Under the pieces are notes generated by a model that had not been told where the DNA came from, did no database searches, and was given only the letters and a program-made list of their open reading frames with translations. Shown piece by piece: positions 53,801 to 62,645 of a DNA stretch of 62,957 bases. Source of the stretch: Planctomycetota bacterium (GTDB lineage Bacteria > Planctomycetota > Planctomycetia > Planctomycetales > Planctomycetaceae); contig QQVO01000049.1 in the NCBI GenBank assembly GCA_003388505.1, positions 1 through 62,957 on the forward strand, written 5' to 3'. How positions within the stretch are numbered: the first letter of the stretch is position 1; each line of letters starts with the position of its first letter. Made by a program: the position numbers and the translations under genes.

Positions 53801-54058
53801 GTTGCCTTGTTCCCGGAAGCCGTTGCAGTTCAGTCAAGTTTCAGCGACCCGGCGAGCGGCAGGGCGTAAGCCCGCCGATTCGTTCTCCCACCGGATAGCT
53901 CCGATGGTCCGAGGCCCTGCCTCGCTCGTGTTACTTTGTTCTGGGAAGTTGTCGCAGTTGAGACAAGTTTCAGCGACCAGGCGAGCGGCGCGGCGTCAGC
54001 CCGCCGATGCGTCCTCCCACCGAAAAGCCCGCTTCGTTCGAGCCCCCGCCTCGTTACA
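53801..54058 (+). repeat. Two 129-bp tandem repeat units
   Basis: Units begin at 53801 and 53930 and share CAAGTTTCAGCGACC, GGCGAGCGGC, AGCCCGCCGAT and CTCCCACCG in order. A shorter relative (GGCGAGCCGCGCGGCGTCAG) is at about 38112. With the adjacent elements it fills the 700-bp spacer 53637-54338, in which no gene is supported. Confidence 0.7.
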
Positions 54059-54222
54059 ACCCGCGTCCCAATCGTGCGGTTGCGTCGTGCTTGAATGCTC
54101 CAAAACGCATCGCATTCACGCTTTTTCGCCGGGAGTTGACCCCGCATCGGGCCGAAACGGTATAATGCCCTCGCGAGAGATCCGTACAGACTCTAGTGGT
54201 TTGTCAATTGCGAAGCTTCGGG

Positions 54223-54303
54223 TGGAGCGGTTCACTCGGAAGCACGAATCCCGCAGGGTTTCGTGCGGATTCGCGATTCAGCCAACCCGAAAACAAAGCC
54301 CTG
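54223..54303 (+). repeat. 78-bp dispersed repeat, copy 2
   Basis: GCACGAATCCCGCAGGG pairs with TTCGTGC to form a hairpin, followed by GGATTCGCG and CAACCCGAAAACAAAGCC. The order and sequence match 43529-43606. It lies 36 bp before the next gene start. Confidence 0.7.
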
Positions 54304-54338
54304 ACAGGGCACTATTCGCCCCTGAGGCGAACGAATTC

Positions 54339-55358
54339 ATGTCTCACAGCACCCGCTCCCTGCCGAAGCGCTGCGACGAGTCCGATGTGGAACCGGACTT
54401 CGTGGAACTTCCGCAATCGCCGCCGGCCCGAACGGCCCCAGCCCCGAGCGAAAACCGTTCTGACGTACGCCCCCCCCCGCGCCCCCTCGCCGCGCCGTCC
54501 GACTCCGCAGTCGATCGACGTATCCGCGCCGCCCAGGGCAAGCCCCTCGCTGAAGAGGACGACCAACGAAACGGGGCCCAACGCCTGGTGCATCGCCTCC
54601 TGGGCGACGAAGGCGCCGCTTACGCCATCTCGATGGTGTTCCACATCATCCTGTTGGCGATTCTGGCGATCCCTATCCTGCATCAGGTCCAGGAAGGGCC
54701 GATCTTCACCACGATCATGGCTGACCCGGACGAGCAATCCTCCGACTTCACCGAACTGATCGACACGGAACTGACGATGCCCGAGGACGTTCTCGGCGGC
54801 GCCGCCAGCCGGGAACTCCCACAGATGGACCTCGACTCCGTCCAGCCTCTCACTTCGGCCCTCTTCGACAACAGCGGCGGTGCGACGGAAGGTCAGGGAC
54901 TTGGCAATCTCAACGACGGTGCGCTCAGGTTTGTCCCCGAGAACGCCGTCACGGCCGGCAGTTTCACGGCCTGGACAACTCCCGAAAAGCGTTTCGGCTT
55001 TCCAGACCCGAAACCGGGGGACTCCCCCCGCCCGAAACAACCCTATTGGATTACGATTCAGATCGAGGTTCCGGACGATCGCAAGACCTATCCGCTCAGC
55101 GATCTGTCAGGCGTCGTCATCGGCACCGACGATTACACGCAACATATCCCGCAGGACCGCCGATCCCGCGAACCGACATTTTTTGTCGTCAATGAGGACG
55201 GAGAAGCGGTCCCACCGAAACGAACGGTTCGCGTCATCGACGGGAAAGTCCAGTTTCGCGTGCGCGTGCCCGGCGCGCGCGAACTCGTCAAGGACACCAT
55301 CGAAGTCTCCTCCCGCATGCTCGATGAATCCCAGACGCTCGAACTCATCTTCGAATAA
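54339..55358 (+). CDS. Membrane-anchored protein of unknown function
   Basis: About 339 residues from ATG 54339. A Pro/Arg/Asp-rich cytoplasmic N-terminus (1-95) leads to one membrane helix (AISMVFHIILLAILAIPIL, about 88-106), then an acidic periplasmic part with EEQSSDFTELIDTELTMPED-like segments and a C-terminal beta-rich domain (YWITIQIEVPDDRKTYPLSDLSGVVIGTDDYTQHIPQ...KVQFRVRVPGAREL). The topology, with a single span and soluble C-terminal domain, recalls TonB/ExbD-type partners, but no motif confirms this. It converges with the peptidase/VWA pair and may belong to the same functional set. Confidence 0.72.
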   Translation: MSHSTRSLPKRCDESDVEPDFVELPQSPPARTAPAPSENRSDVRPPPRPLAAPSDSAVDRRIRAAQGKPLAEEDDQRNGAQRLVHRLLGDEGAAYAISMVFHIILLAILAIPILHQVQEGPIFTTIMADPDEQSSDFTELIDTELTMPEDVLGGAASRELPQMDLDSVQPLTSALFDNSGGATEGQGLGNLNDGALRFVPENAVTAGSFTAWTTPEKRFGFPDPKPGDSPRPKQPYWITIQIEVPDDRKTYPLSDLSGVVIGTDDYTQHIPQDRRSREPTFFVVNEDGEAVPPKRTVRVIDGKVQFRVRVPGARELVKDTIEVSSRMLDESQTLELIFE

Positions 55359-55379
55359 CAAGCCCGCGTCGAATCCTGC

Positions 55380-55408
55380 CGTTTAGCCGCGACCCGCAGG
55401 GGAGCGCT
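55380..55408 (-). repeat. 29-bp CGTTTAGCCGCGACC repeat, copy 3, supplying the peptidase stop
   Basis: Same sequence as copies 2 and 4. Read on the minus strand it encodes the last residues ERSPAGRG and the TAA stop of the cysteine-peptidase gene. Confidence 0.85.
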
Positions 55409-56609
55409 CTTCCCCCGATTCCTCCTCCGCCCGCTCATATAGCTCCGCCAACTCAATCAGCAGCGGCTCAAGCTTCCCGAAGTACTCCGCTTCGCTCATC
55501 TCGCTTTTCCGGTCCCGCAGCTTGAATACTTCCAGTTCCAGTTCGTCCCGCCGCGCCCGCAGTTCGACGGGGAAGTTTCGTTCGACCTCGCCGGGCACAA
55601 GTTGCCACTGATGAGCACGGTATCCGTCGAGAGCGCCTGTCACGGAGTCACGGACCGGACGAATCCCCTCGAATGCCTCCGCCCGAGTCCCCGCGCCGTC
55701 GCCGTCATCGTCAATCAGCGCGTGCTCGGTCGGGATGCGGTCCTCGCTCTCATAGAATTCTCTCGTTAAACGCGATGCGCTCAGAAACGCTTCCAGCAGC
55801 GAGACCTGCCCGTCCTTATCAAAATCCGCGTCTCCACCCGAGATCGACTGGGACAGGTAATCCCCGAACCTGGAAAAGTTCGTCTCATTCCCGTTTCTGG
55901 TCGCCGTGACAATCACCCGGCCCGGCGCAGAGAGCCGCTCCAGAAACGCCCCGCTCGATGAGGCGCAATTGATCACGGCGACGGGACGCCTGATCTCCTC
56001 CAGGGAATCAGCCAACTCACCCGCCGGAACGTCCGGTCCCCGCAGATTGAACTTTGCCTCCCGCCCGTCAAACGTGCCGTGTCCGATCAGCACGATCCAC
56101 AACGGGCGGATTTCCTCATCGGCCTCGTTTGCAATCGCTTCCGACAATCGCGCGCGGTCGCCGGCCTCGCCCACCTCCCCTCTTCCGATTTCGACCACAG
56201 AGACGTCCCCGCTCTCAGCCGCCCTCCTCCAGCGGTCCGCCCACTCTGCGAACATCGTGCGATACTCATCCGCACCCGGTTCGCCCATCACCAGAATCAG
56301 CGTCGCCGACGGTTCGCCCGCCGCCTCACCGTCTTCCGGTGCGCTCGCAATTCCGTAGGACCGGCTGTGCCGGCCGCAAAAAGCGACAGGAGGCGCCGCC
56401 GCAGAGAACGCATCGATCGGGGCGGGAACCGCCTGAACATCCAACAGACAACCAGCGCAAATCGGTCCAATCCGTGACCATCCGCGTTCCATTCGAGCCC
56501 CATAGCACCGGCTGTGCCGGCCGCACAAAGCGAGAGCAGGCGGCACCGCGACGACCTGAACGACGACGCACAAGACAACAGCCGCAATCGTCCCACAAGA
56601 ACACCTCAC
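55383..56609 (-). CDS. Predicted secreted clan-CD cysteine peptidase with EF-hand-like loops
   Basis: About 408 residues from GTG 56609, whose first bases overlap the VWA gene stop (GTGA). A signal peptide (CGTIAAVVLCVVVQVVAV, then PPALA) is followed by about 60 residues translated from repeat DNA (CGRHSRCYG ... CGRHSRSYG). The peptidase-like part has ATLILVMGEPG, catalytic-type His in LWIVLIGHGTFDGR (near 177) and Cys in VAVINCASSSGAFLERL (near 215), the spacing of caspase/legumain-like enzymes. Two 12-residue calcium-type loops follow (DFDKDGQVSLLE and DDDGDGAGTRAE). The C-terminus is a Glu-rich coil ending in repeat-encoded ERSPAGRG. Catalytic activity and calcium binding are inferred. Confidence 0.75.
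   Translation of the reverse strand: MRCSCGTIAAVVLCVVVQVVAVPPALALCGRHSRCYGARMERGWSRIGPICAGCLLDVQAVPAPIDAFSAAAPPVAFCGRHSRSYGIASAPEDGEAAGEPSATLILVMGEPGADEYRTMFAEWADRWRRAAESGDVSVVEIGRGEVGEAGDRARLSEAIANEADEEIRPLWIVLIGHGTFDGREAKFNLRGPDVPAGELADSLEEIRRPVAVINCASSSGAFLERLSAPGRVIVTATRNGNETNFSRFGDYLSQSISGGDADFDKDGQVSLLEAFLSASRLTREFYESEDRIPTEHALIDDDGDGAGTRAEAFEGIRPVRDSVTGALDGYRAHQWQLVPGEVERNFPVELRARRDELELEVFKLRDRKSEMSEAEYFGKLEPLLIELAELYERAEEESGEERSPAGRG
56355..56546 (-). repeat. Composite repeat insertion inside the peptidase gene
   Basis: Two copies of ACCGGCTGTGCCGGCCGCA (56359-56377 and 56507-56525) bracket a partial transposon-like core (AATCGGTCCAATCCGTGACC and CATCCGCGTTCCATTCGAG). The insertion preserves the reading frame and adds roughly 64 codons after the signal peptide. 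Confidence 0.78.
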
Positions 56610-58960
56610 GGCAGCCCCCTCCAGCGTCTTAGCCCCCACTCCCCCGCCAGACACGCAATCGCTAGCAGCAACACCCACGGCGTATGCCATAACGGATTCA
56701 TCACCGCCTGCGTCACCGGCGCTCTGCGCGTCGGCAGAGTCTCCACAAACTCCAGCAACTCGTCCGCCGGAATCAACTCGCCACCCGTCTGTTCTGCGAT
56801 CGTGTCCAGCAGTTCGTTGTTGACTGCGATCGTCCGAAACTCCTCTGCCTCCGGCTCGCTCGTCCAGCCGATCTCGCTCCGCCCGACTTCGATCCCGTTT
56901 TCATCCATCGCGACCACGGCAGCGCGGTACGCACCCGGTTCGCGCGGAACATACGTCGTCTCGAACAGCCCGGCCGCTTCCAGCGACGGTTCCGCGTCGA
57001 GCACCAGAGGCTCCGCATCAGGCGCACGAATCGTCACCTTGACGGCCGCATTGTCCTGCGGGGCAAACTCCTCATTGCGAACCCGCACGCTGATCCGCAA
57101 TGCGGTCGACGCCCCGGCTTCGCTTTCCTCAATATTCGCCTCAATTCGTTCGGGAACGTCGGCCACCAGCCAGCGGACCATTTGCCGCCAGGCTTTCGCA
57201 AGATCGTCCTCGTCCTGCTCCGGCCGCTTCAGGCTCCACCGCCACAAATCGCCGATCAACAAAGCCGCACAGCGGCCGTCCCCATACTGTTGAGCGACAA
57301 GAGCAGGAGCCGTCTCTCCCGCCCGGTCGGTAACGGTCGCCAAAACTCTCGCCGCCGGCTTCTCATCCCGCACCCGGCTGAGCGTATAAAAGCCCGGCAT
57401 CGCAGACAGCCGCTCTTCTTCATCCAATTCGGTGTCCCGCAGCCTCACCCACGGTTGCAGCCAGCCGTCCCGCGTCAATGCCAGCCGATGCTCCCCCGGT
57501 CCGGGCGGCGCAGGCCCGCGATCGAGATAGACCGGCAGCACATCCTCGATCGGCGTTCCCGCGTAACCGCCGTGCCTGTAGGCCCCCGGCCCGCCCAGCA
57601 TCAACAGACCGCCTCCCCGTTCGGAAACGAACCGCTCGATCAGCGAATGCTGATCGCTCGTGAAAAACTCCGCCTCCACGTCGTCCAGAATCAGCGCATC
57701 GTATTCGTACAGTTCCTCCTTCGTCTTCGGAAAGCCTCCGCGAAGTTCCGTCTCATCGCTTGTCCCCAGCCGCACGATCACCGGCTCATCGTACGACTCC
57801 GTCTCCTCATCGCGATCCTCGTCGAACCCCCGAAACAACGGATTGCTCGACTCGCCGGCCCGTCCCCGAAAGTCGAATTTCGCCTCTTTCTTCGCAATGC
57901 GGATCAGGCCGACCAGTTCCACCTGGTCATCATCTTCAACCGCGCGGCGGAGAAACTTGAATTCCCAGTTCGGACGACCCGATACGTACAGCACGCGAAA
58001 CGGTCCGCCTCCCCGGTCAACCACAATCAGCCGCTCGTTGTTAAGCAACGTCGCTTCGTTCGCAGCGTCCGGACCGTCCCCCGTCACCTGCACGCGGTAG
58101 AAATTCAGTCCCGCAGCGTCGGGCTTCAACTGGAATCTCAGCGCTGTCGGCGTGCCGTCATGCGAGAGTGACTCCCGCACCTCCTCCACAAGCGCGCCGT
58201 CTGCGTCCAGCAACTGGCCGATGATCTGCTCCGCTCCGCCACCGGTCGTAGTGACGTCAGCCTGAATCGTCACCGGTGCATCTTCAAACGACGTCTGCGT
58301 CACCGAGACGGAACCGATCCCGATGTCCGCTGCCGCAGGGTCATCGTCAAACTGCCGCACCGGATACACCGGCGCAAAGTCACTGAGCGCACGGGACGCG
58401 TCGGCCGACCAATCGGTCGCGTTGCCGTCGGTAAACAGCAGCACACCCGCCACCGGCCGTTCTGCAAACCGGTCGGCCAGCGTCGACAACGCACCGCTCA
58501 GCGCACTGCCCTCGCCGTCAAACGCCAGACCGTCCAGACGGTCTGCCGATGCGATCCGGGAGTCGAATGTATAGCGGCGAACGTCAAAGTCCTGGGCCAG
58601 CCGCACCTGCCAGTCCGTCGTGTCATCCCCCAGGAGTCGTTGCATCGACTCTCCCCGTGTCCGCGCCCCACCGGCGTCGTTGATCTGCAGACTGGCGCTG
58701 TTGTCGACCAGCACCAGAAACAGATTCTCCCCCGGCGCCACCCGCGTGCGGCTCCACAGCGGCTCAATCAGGCAAACCAGCAGCAGCACAAGCCCCAAGG
58801 CCTTCAGCACCCCCGCCGAAACCCGCAACCGCCGCGGCCACGCCGCCAGCACGTACGTCACCACGACCAGCCCCACCGCCAGCCCCACCGCCCCCACCAC
58901 CGGCCACAGCCAGCCGCTCTCGCCGATCTGAATCGAAGCGATCCTAAGTGACAACGCCAA
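56606..58960 (-). CDS. Membrane protein with VWA and glutamine-amidotransferase-like domains
   Basis: A 784-residue protein. Two N-terminal helices (WLWPVVGAVGLAVGLVVVTYVLAAW and AGVLKALGLVLLLVCLIEPLW), then a VWA domain (LVLVDNSASLQIND, with an incomplete MIDAS since NSAS replaces DxSxS; GVLLFTDGNATDW). Next come beta-sandwich segments and an amidotransferase-like domain (about 395-560: YDALILDDVEAEFFTSDQHSLIERFVSERGGGLLMLGGPGAYRHGGYAGTPIEDVLPV). The C-terminus ends in one helix (WVLLLAIACLAGEWGLRRW). Such proteins are frequent in planctomycetes, usually near MoxR/DUF58 sets; function is unknown. It is translationally coupled to the secreted cysteine peptidase. Confidence 0.87.
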   Translation of the reverse strand: MALSLRIASIQIGESGWLWPVVGAVGLAVGLVVVTYVLAAWPRRLRVSAGVLKALGLVLLLVCLIEPLWSRTRVAPGENLFLVLVDNSASLQINDAGGARTRGESMQRLLGDDTTDWQVRLAQDFDVRRYTFDSRIASADRLDGLAFDGEGSALSGALSTLADRFAERPVAGVLLFTDGNATDWSADASRALSDFAPVYPVRQFDDDPAAADIGIGSVSVTQTSFEDAPVTIQADVTTTGGGAEQIIGQLLDADGALVEEVRESLSHDGTPTALRFQLKPDAAGLNFYRVQVTGDGPDAANEATLLNNERLIVVDRGGGPFRVLYVSGRPNWEFKFLRRAVEDDDQVELVGLIRIAKKEAKFDFRGRAGESSNPLFRGFDEDRDEETESYDEPVIVRLGTSDETELRGGFPKTKEELYEYDALILDDVEAEFFTSDQHSLIERFVSERGGGLLMLGGPGAYRHGGYAGTPIEDVLPVYLDRGPAPPGPGEHRLALTRDGWLQPWVRLRDTELDEEERLSAMPGFYTLSRVRDEKPAARVLATVTDRAGETAPALVAQQYGDGRCAALLIGDLWRWSLKRPEQDEDDLAKAWRQMVRWLVADVPERIEANIEESEAGASTALRISVRVRNEEFAPQDNAAVKVTIRAPDAEPLVLDAEPSLEAAGLFETTYVPREPGAYRAAVVAMDENGIEVGRSEIGWTSEPEAEEFRTIAVNNELLDTIAEQTGGELIPADELLEFVETLPTRRAPVTQAVMNPLWHTPWVLLLAIACLAGEWGLRRWRGLP

Positions 58961-59185
58961 CTCCCTCCCAGGCGAGCGGCCCCCGGTTCACCGTTTCGCA
59001 CAACCGAATATAGTCAATCTCCCGCAAGAACTCACATCGACGCAACGGCCAGCGCTCGGCGTGAGCCGGCCGTTACATTCGCCTTGAATGTAGACGATCT
59101 CCGCACACTCGCACATCCATAAACGACAAAGCGGCGGACTGACGCCCGCCGCTCGCCGCGATACTCGCTTACCCAGCCGACTCGC

Positions 59186-60427
59186 CTAACCGCCCAACGC
59201 TCCGTTCAGAGCCGGCAAGGCATTCTCGAGTTGAGAGTGCGTCTGCTCGATCGTCCGTGTCGCATCTTCCAGCTCCTTCGTCGAGCCGCCCGCCTTCTGA
59301 TAGAGTCTGAGGAACTCGATGTTCTTCCATTCGCCCTCGTCGCCGTTCTCACTTTCCTCCGGCGCATCATAGCCGATCTGGCAACTCAGTTGCGGGTCGA
59401 CCCAGTAAGCCGTAATCGGGCAGTCCACGGCAGGGCGACGCACGCGCAACTGCGGGAGCAGGTGCTGCAATCTCTGCACGATGTCGTCCGGCATGCCGGC
59501 CGTCGGAACTTTCGCCACGAACTCCGCCGGTTCTCCCTGCACGATCTTCGCCACCAGCACGGAGCGAAGCTCACCTTTCACACTCTTGGTGTAGCCGATG
59601 ATCGCGCACTGCGACCGGCGGTCCGGGCCCGGCGCCGCGGGCACGCCGACCGGTCCCATGTTCTGCAGTTGATCGACACCGATCTGTTCCGTCAGTTGCG
59701 CCACGGCCTCTTCCATGCTCTCCGGAGCGTCTTCCTGGACCACCGGCTGCTGCGCCCCCTGCGCCTGCGCCATCTTCCCTGTCTGGCTCATGATCAGCTT
59801 GAGCGGGTTGAACATCTGCGCCTCCCCTTCCTGGGCGCCCATCACGTCCGCCAGTTCAGACCGGCTCACGCCCCCCACGATCAGAAACGCCATCGCCGTC
59901 GCCGTCACGCCCCACGTGGCGCGGGAGACCAGAGACCCCGTTTCCGGCAGATTGGAGAAAACCGGCCGCCAGATCTCGATCGGATGCAGAAAGATATCCG
60001 TGAAGCTCGCCCGGTCGTTCTTGGAAACATTCCGCAAATACGCCTGGAAATGGGCTCCTACCAGCAACGCCATCCCGACGAAGATCTGCCCCAGCGACCA
60101 GATCGTACGCGGACCATCGGCCGTCACGTAGAATCGAGCGTACAGACTCCCCCCGAGAAACAGCGCCATTCCTCCCAGGCTGATCCACAGCCATTGCGGA
60201 ATCTCCAGCGGGATATTGTCCAGCGGATCCTCGTCCTCGTTGTAGGCAGGCTTCATCACGTCCGAAGACAGTGTCGTCCCCAGCTTCGGATAGTACCCGC
60301 AACTCGGGCAGAAGCTCGCCCCGCCCCACGACTCGGTCGTGTCGCAATTGGGGCACGTCCCTTTTGCAGGCGAACCGGATTGAGGATTCTGTGTGTTCGA
60401 GGGAGGGGGATTAATCGTTGTGCTCAT
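59186..60427 (-). CDS. Membrane protein with an N-terminal zinc ribbon
   Basis: A 413-residue protein. CPNCDTTESWGGASFCPSCGYYP (about 25-47) is a CxxC...CxxC zinc ribbon at the cytoplasmic N-terminus. Membrane helices follow (WLWISLGGMALFLGGSLYARF, IWSLGQIFVGMALLVGAHFQAYL and a third near WGVTATAMAFLIVGGVSR). A large C-terminal soluble domain starts near 200 with a Gln-rich linker and contains QCAIIGYTKSVKGELRSVLVAKIVQG and ITAYWVDPQLSCQIGYDAPEE. No known family was recognised. Monocistronic, with a divergent spacer upstream. Confidence 0.78.
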   Translation of the reverse strand: MSTTINPPPSNTQNPQSGSPAKGTCPNCDTTESWGGASFCPSCGYYPKLGTTLSSDVMKPAYNEDEDPLDNIPLEIPQWLWISLGGMALFLGGSLYARFYVTADGPRTIWSLGQIFVGMALLVGAHFQAYLRNVSKNDRASFTDIFLHPIEIWRPVFSNLPETGSLVSRATWGVTATAMAFLIVGGVSRSELADVMGAQEGEAQMFNPLKLIMSQTGKMAQAQGAQQPVVQEDAPESMEEAVAQLTEQIGVDQLQNMGPVGVPAAPGPDRRSQCAIIGYTKSVKGELRSVLVAKIVQGEPAEFVAKVPTAGMPDDIVQRLQHLLPQLRVRRPAVDCPITAYWVDPQLSCQIGYDAPEESENGDEGEWKNIEFLRLYQKAGGSTKELEDATRTIEQTHSQLENALPALNGALGG

Positions 60428-60800
60428 GGAACTGCCTGTTCGAAGGGCGCAAAGTCGTCAGTCGGACGCACCGGTGGCACGCCGGCGTCGAATCTCAGTG
60501 AACGTGAAATGCAAATGCAGGATGGCCCACAGCTCGGTAGGTGATCAGGTGGGTCGGCCCGCCGGTTGATCGCAAATAACCTAGCTCGCATTCCACCATC
60601 CCGAACGCCCCGCCCTCCCGCACGGTTCACTTTTCTCCACCCTCATCGGCCGCTCCGGCCGGACCCTGCCGCTCCTGCGGAATGCACCGACAACTCCATT
60701 CGTTATGATGCTGCCGATTGCCCGACCTCACATTCAGCCCCAACGGCGAGCCGCCCGCGTCAACCGGCGGTTGCGCCCGATTCGAATTGGAGCAGCCCCC
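60428..60800. other. Divergent spacer without a supported gene
   Basis: This 373-bp spacer separates the minus-strand zinc-ribbon gene and the plus-strand beta-helix gene. TTATGAT at about 60703 could be a -10 for the latter. No frame has a domain, and no repeat family member was found here. Confidence 0.45.
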
Positions 60801-62021
60801 ATGCAGCGCGCCATCCTCGCCACCACCGCCCTCACGGCCGCCCTCCTCACCGCCCGCTTCGGCATCACCAACGCCGACGACAATCAGCAACCCGCCGACC
60901 CGCAGTCCCCCCACACAATCGACGCCGGCAAGTTCGATTCCCTCCAGGCCGCCATCGATGCCCTGCCCGCCGCCGGCGGCGTCGTCCGCATCCCCCCGGG
61001 AACATACGAAATCAACCAGCCCCTGCGGATCACCGGCGAAGACATCCTGATTCAGGGCGCCGGGTCCGCCACCCACATCAGAAACGTCAACACCGGGGGC
61101 GCATCGACGATCGAACTCCTCCCCACCGGTGTGACCGACCGCGCCAATCCAGGCCAGCGCACCAACCGCAACCGCTGGAGAATTCAACTCGCAGACCTCC
61201 GCATCACCGGCAATGAACAGTGCGGCCACGGCATCGACGCCCTCTGGGTCAACGAGATCTTCCTCCACGGCGTCACCGTCAGCGAACACGGCGGCGACGG
61301 CATCCGCCTCGACCACTGCTACGAAGACCCCCGCATCAACGACTGCCTCGTCACCTACAACAAGGGGGTCGGAGTCAACCTCCTCGGCTGCCACGACATC
61401 GTCGTCTCCGCCTCCCACTTCGAGGAAAACGGCGACGCCCTGCACTGCATCGACGGCTTCAACCTCTGCATGACCGGCAACAATCTCGACGACCACCTGG
61501 CAAGAGGCGTCGTCATCGAGAACACTTACGGCTCGGTCGTCTCCGGCAACATGATCGAGGAATGCCAGGGAACCGCCGTCGTTCTTGATCGCGACTGTTA
61601 CGGCATCACCCTCAGCGCCAACGTCATCGCCCACAACGGCGGCGGCATCGAACTCCTCGACGCCCACGGCTGTGCCGTCAGCGCCAACACCTTCACGATC
61701 ATTGCGGAGAAAGCCCTCTACATCGGCCCCGGCAGCGGCCGCATCACCGTCACAGGCAACAACTTCTCCAACAGCTACATCGGCGACGGACAGGTCAAAC
61801 GCGGCACCGACGACATGGCAGCCGCCGGAGTCACACTCGAAGGAACCAGCGACGTCGCCATCTCCGGAAACGTCTTCTCCGGACTCACCGCAGACGCGCT
61901 GATTCTGCCCGATCCGCCCAGTTCCCGCATCGTCCTCACCGGCAACCTCTTCACCGACGTCGCCGCCGATCTTGAATCGTTCGAAGACTCCGTTGTCGCC
62001 GACAATCTCACCGCCCAGTGA
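60801..62021 (+). CDS. Secreted right-handed beta-helix protein
   Basis: A 406-residue protein with GGAG upstream of ATG 60801 and a signal peptide (RAILATTALTAALLTARFG). After IDAGKFDSLQAAIDALPAAGGVVRIPPGTYEINQPL, the start of pectate-lyase-3/NosD-type folds, repeats of about 22-24 residues appear: HGIDALWVNEIFLHGVTVSEHGGDGIRLDHC, GVGVNLLGCHDIVVSASHFEENGDAL, GVVIENTYGSVVSGNMIEECQGTAV, GGIELLDAHGCAVSANTF. These form the rungs of a parallel beta-helix. It probably binds or cleaves polysaccharide outside the cytoplasm; catalytic residues cannot be assigned. A terminator-like hairpin follows. Confidence 0.88.
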   Translation: MQRAILATTALTAALLTARFGITNADDNQQPADPQSPHTIDAGKFDSLQAAIDALPAAGGVVRIPPGTYEINQPLRITGEDILIQGAGSATHIRNVNTGGASTIELLPTGVTDRANPGQRTNRNRWRIQLADLRITGNEQCGHGIDALWVNEIFLHGVTVSEHGGDGIRLDHCYEDPRINDCLVTYNKGVGVNLLGCHDIVVSASHFEENGDALHCIDGFNLCMTGNNLDDHLARGVVIENTYGSVVSGNMIEECQGTAVVLDRDCYGITLSANVIAHNGGGIELLDAHGCAVSANTFTIIAEKALYIGPGSGRITVTGNNFSNSYIGDGQVKRGTDDMAAAGVTLEGTSDVAISGNVFSGLTADALILPDPPSSRIVLTGNLFTDVAADLESFEDSVVADNLTAQ

Positions 62022-62049
62022 TCGACCCCTCCCAAAACCCGTTGGGTGG

Positions 62050-62085
62050 CCGGGGCTGGACTGAGCAAAGCGAAGGAAGCCCCGG
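62050..62085 (+). terminator. Hairpin after the beta-helix gene
   Basis: CCGGGGCT (62050-62057) and AGCCCCGG (62078-62085) form 8-bp arms 28 bases after the stop, without a T-run. The phrase GGGTGGCCGGGGC also occurs in MITE copy 1 (about 4275), so it may be repeat-derived. Confidence 0.45.
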
Positions 62086-62089
62086 TCGT

Positions 62090-62113
62090 GTAGCCGAAGT
62101 CGTGAGACTTCGG
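62090..62113 (+). repeat. GTAGCCGAAGTCGTGAGACT repeat, third copy
   Basis: Palindromic CCGAAGTC-GTGA-GACTTCGG identical to 1666-1685, here standing alone about 40 bp before tadA. Confidence 0.75.
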
Positions 62114-62150
62114 ACGAACACTTCCCGCCACAACGGAGGCTTGGCAAGAC

Positions 62151-62645
62151 GTGTGTGTCATGGACACTGCATATAACCCCCTCCAACCGGACGGATTCTG
62201 GATGCGCCGCGCGCTCGACCTGGCCCGCCAGGCCTACGAGGCCGAAGAAGTGCCGATCGGCGCGATCGTCGTTCAGAACGAACGCGTCATCGGCGAAGGA
62301 TTCAACCAGCGGGAGATGCTCTTCGACCCCACCGCGCACGCCGAGATGATCGCCATCACCCAGGCGGCCCAGACGCTCGGTTCCTGGCGGCTGACCGACT
62401 GCCGCCTGTACGTCACCCTCGAACCCTGCCCCATGTGCGCCGGCGCGATCGTCCAGGCGCGAATCCCGTTCGTCATCTACGGCACGACCGACCCCAAGGC
62501 CGGCGCCTGCCACACCCTCTATACCATCACCGACGACTCCCGCCTCAACCACCGCGCCACCGTCATCGGCGGCGTCCTCCAACAAGACTGCCGCAACATC
62601 CTCCAGGAATTCTTCGCCCTCCAACGCTCCCGCGGCAAGAAATAA
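62151..62645 (+). CDS. tadA: tRNA-specific adenosine deaminase
   Basis: A 164-residue zinc deaminase. [15 protein letters not shown] holds the zinc His (H63) and catalytic Glu (E65). [32 protein letters not shown] supplies the two zinc cysteines (PCxxC) and the region that recognises the wobble base. It converts A34 to inosine in tRNA-Arg. The N-terminal [24 protein letters not shown] is typical. The GTG at 62151 lies 11 bases after GGAGG; ATG 62160 is an equal alternative. TadA here is unrelated to the pilus ATPase of the same name. Confidence 0.95.
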   Translation: MCVMDTAYNPLQPDGFWMRRALDLARQAYEAEEVPIGAIVVQNERVIGEGFNQREMLFDPTAHAEMIAITQAAQTLGSWRLTDCRLYVTLEPCPMCAGAIVQARIPFVIYGTTDPKAGACHTLYTITDDSRLNHRATVIGGVLQQDCRNILQEFFALQRSRGKK

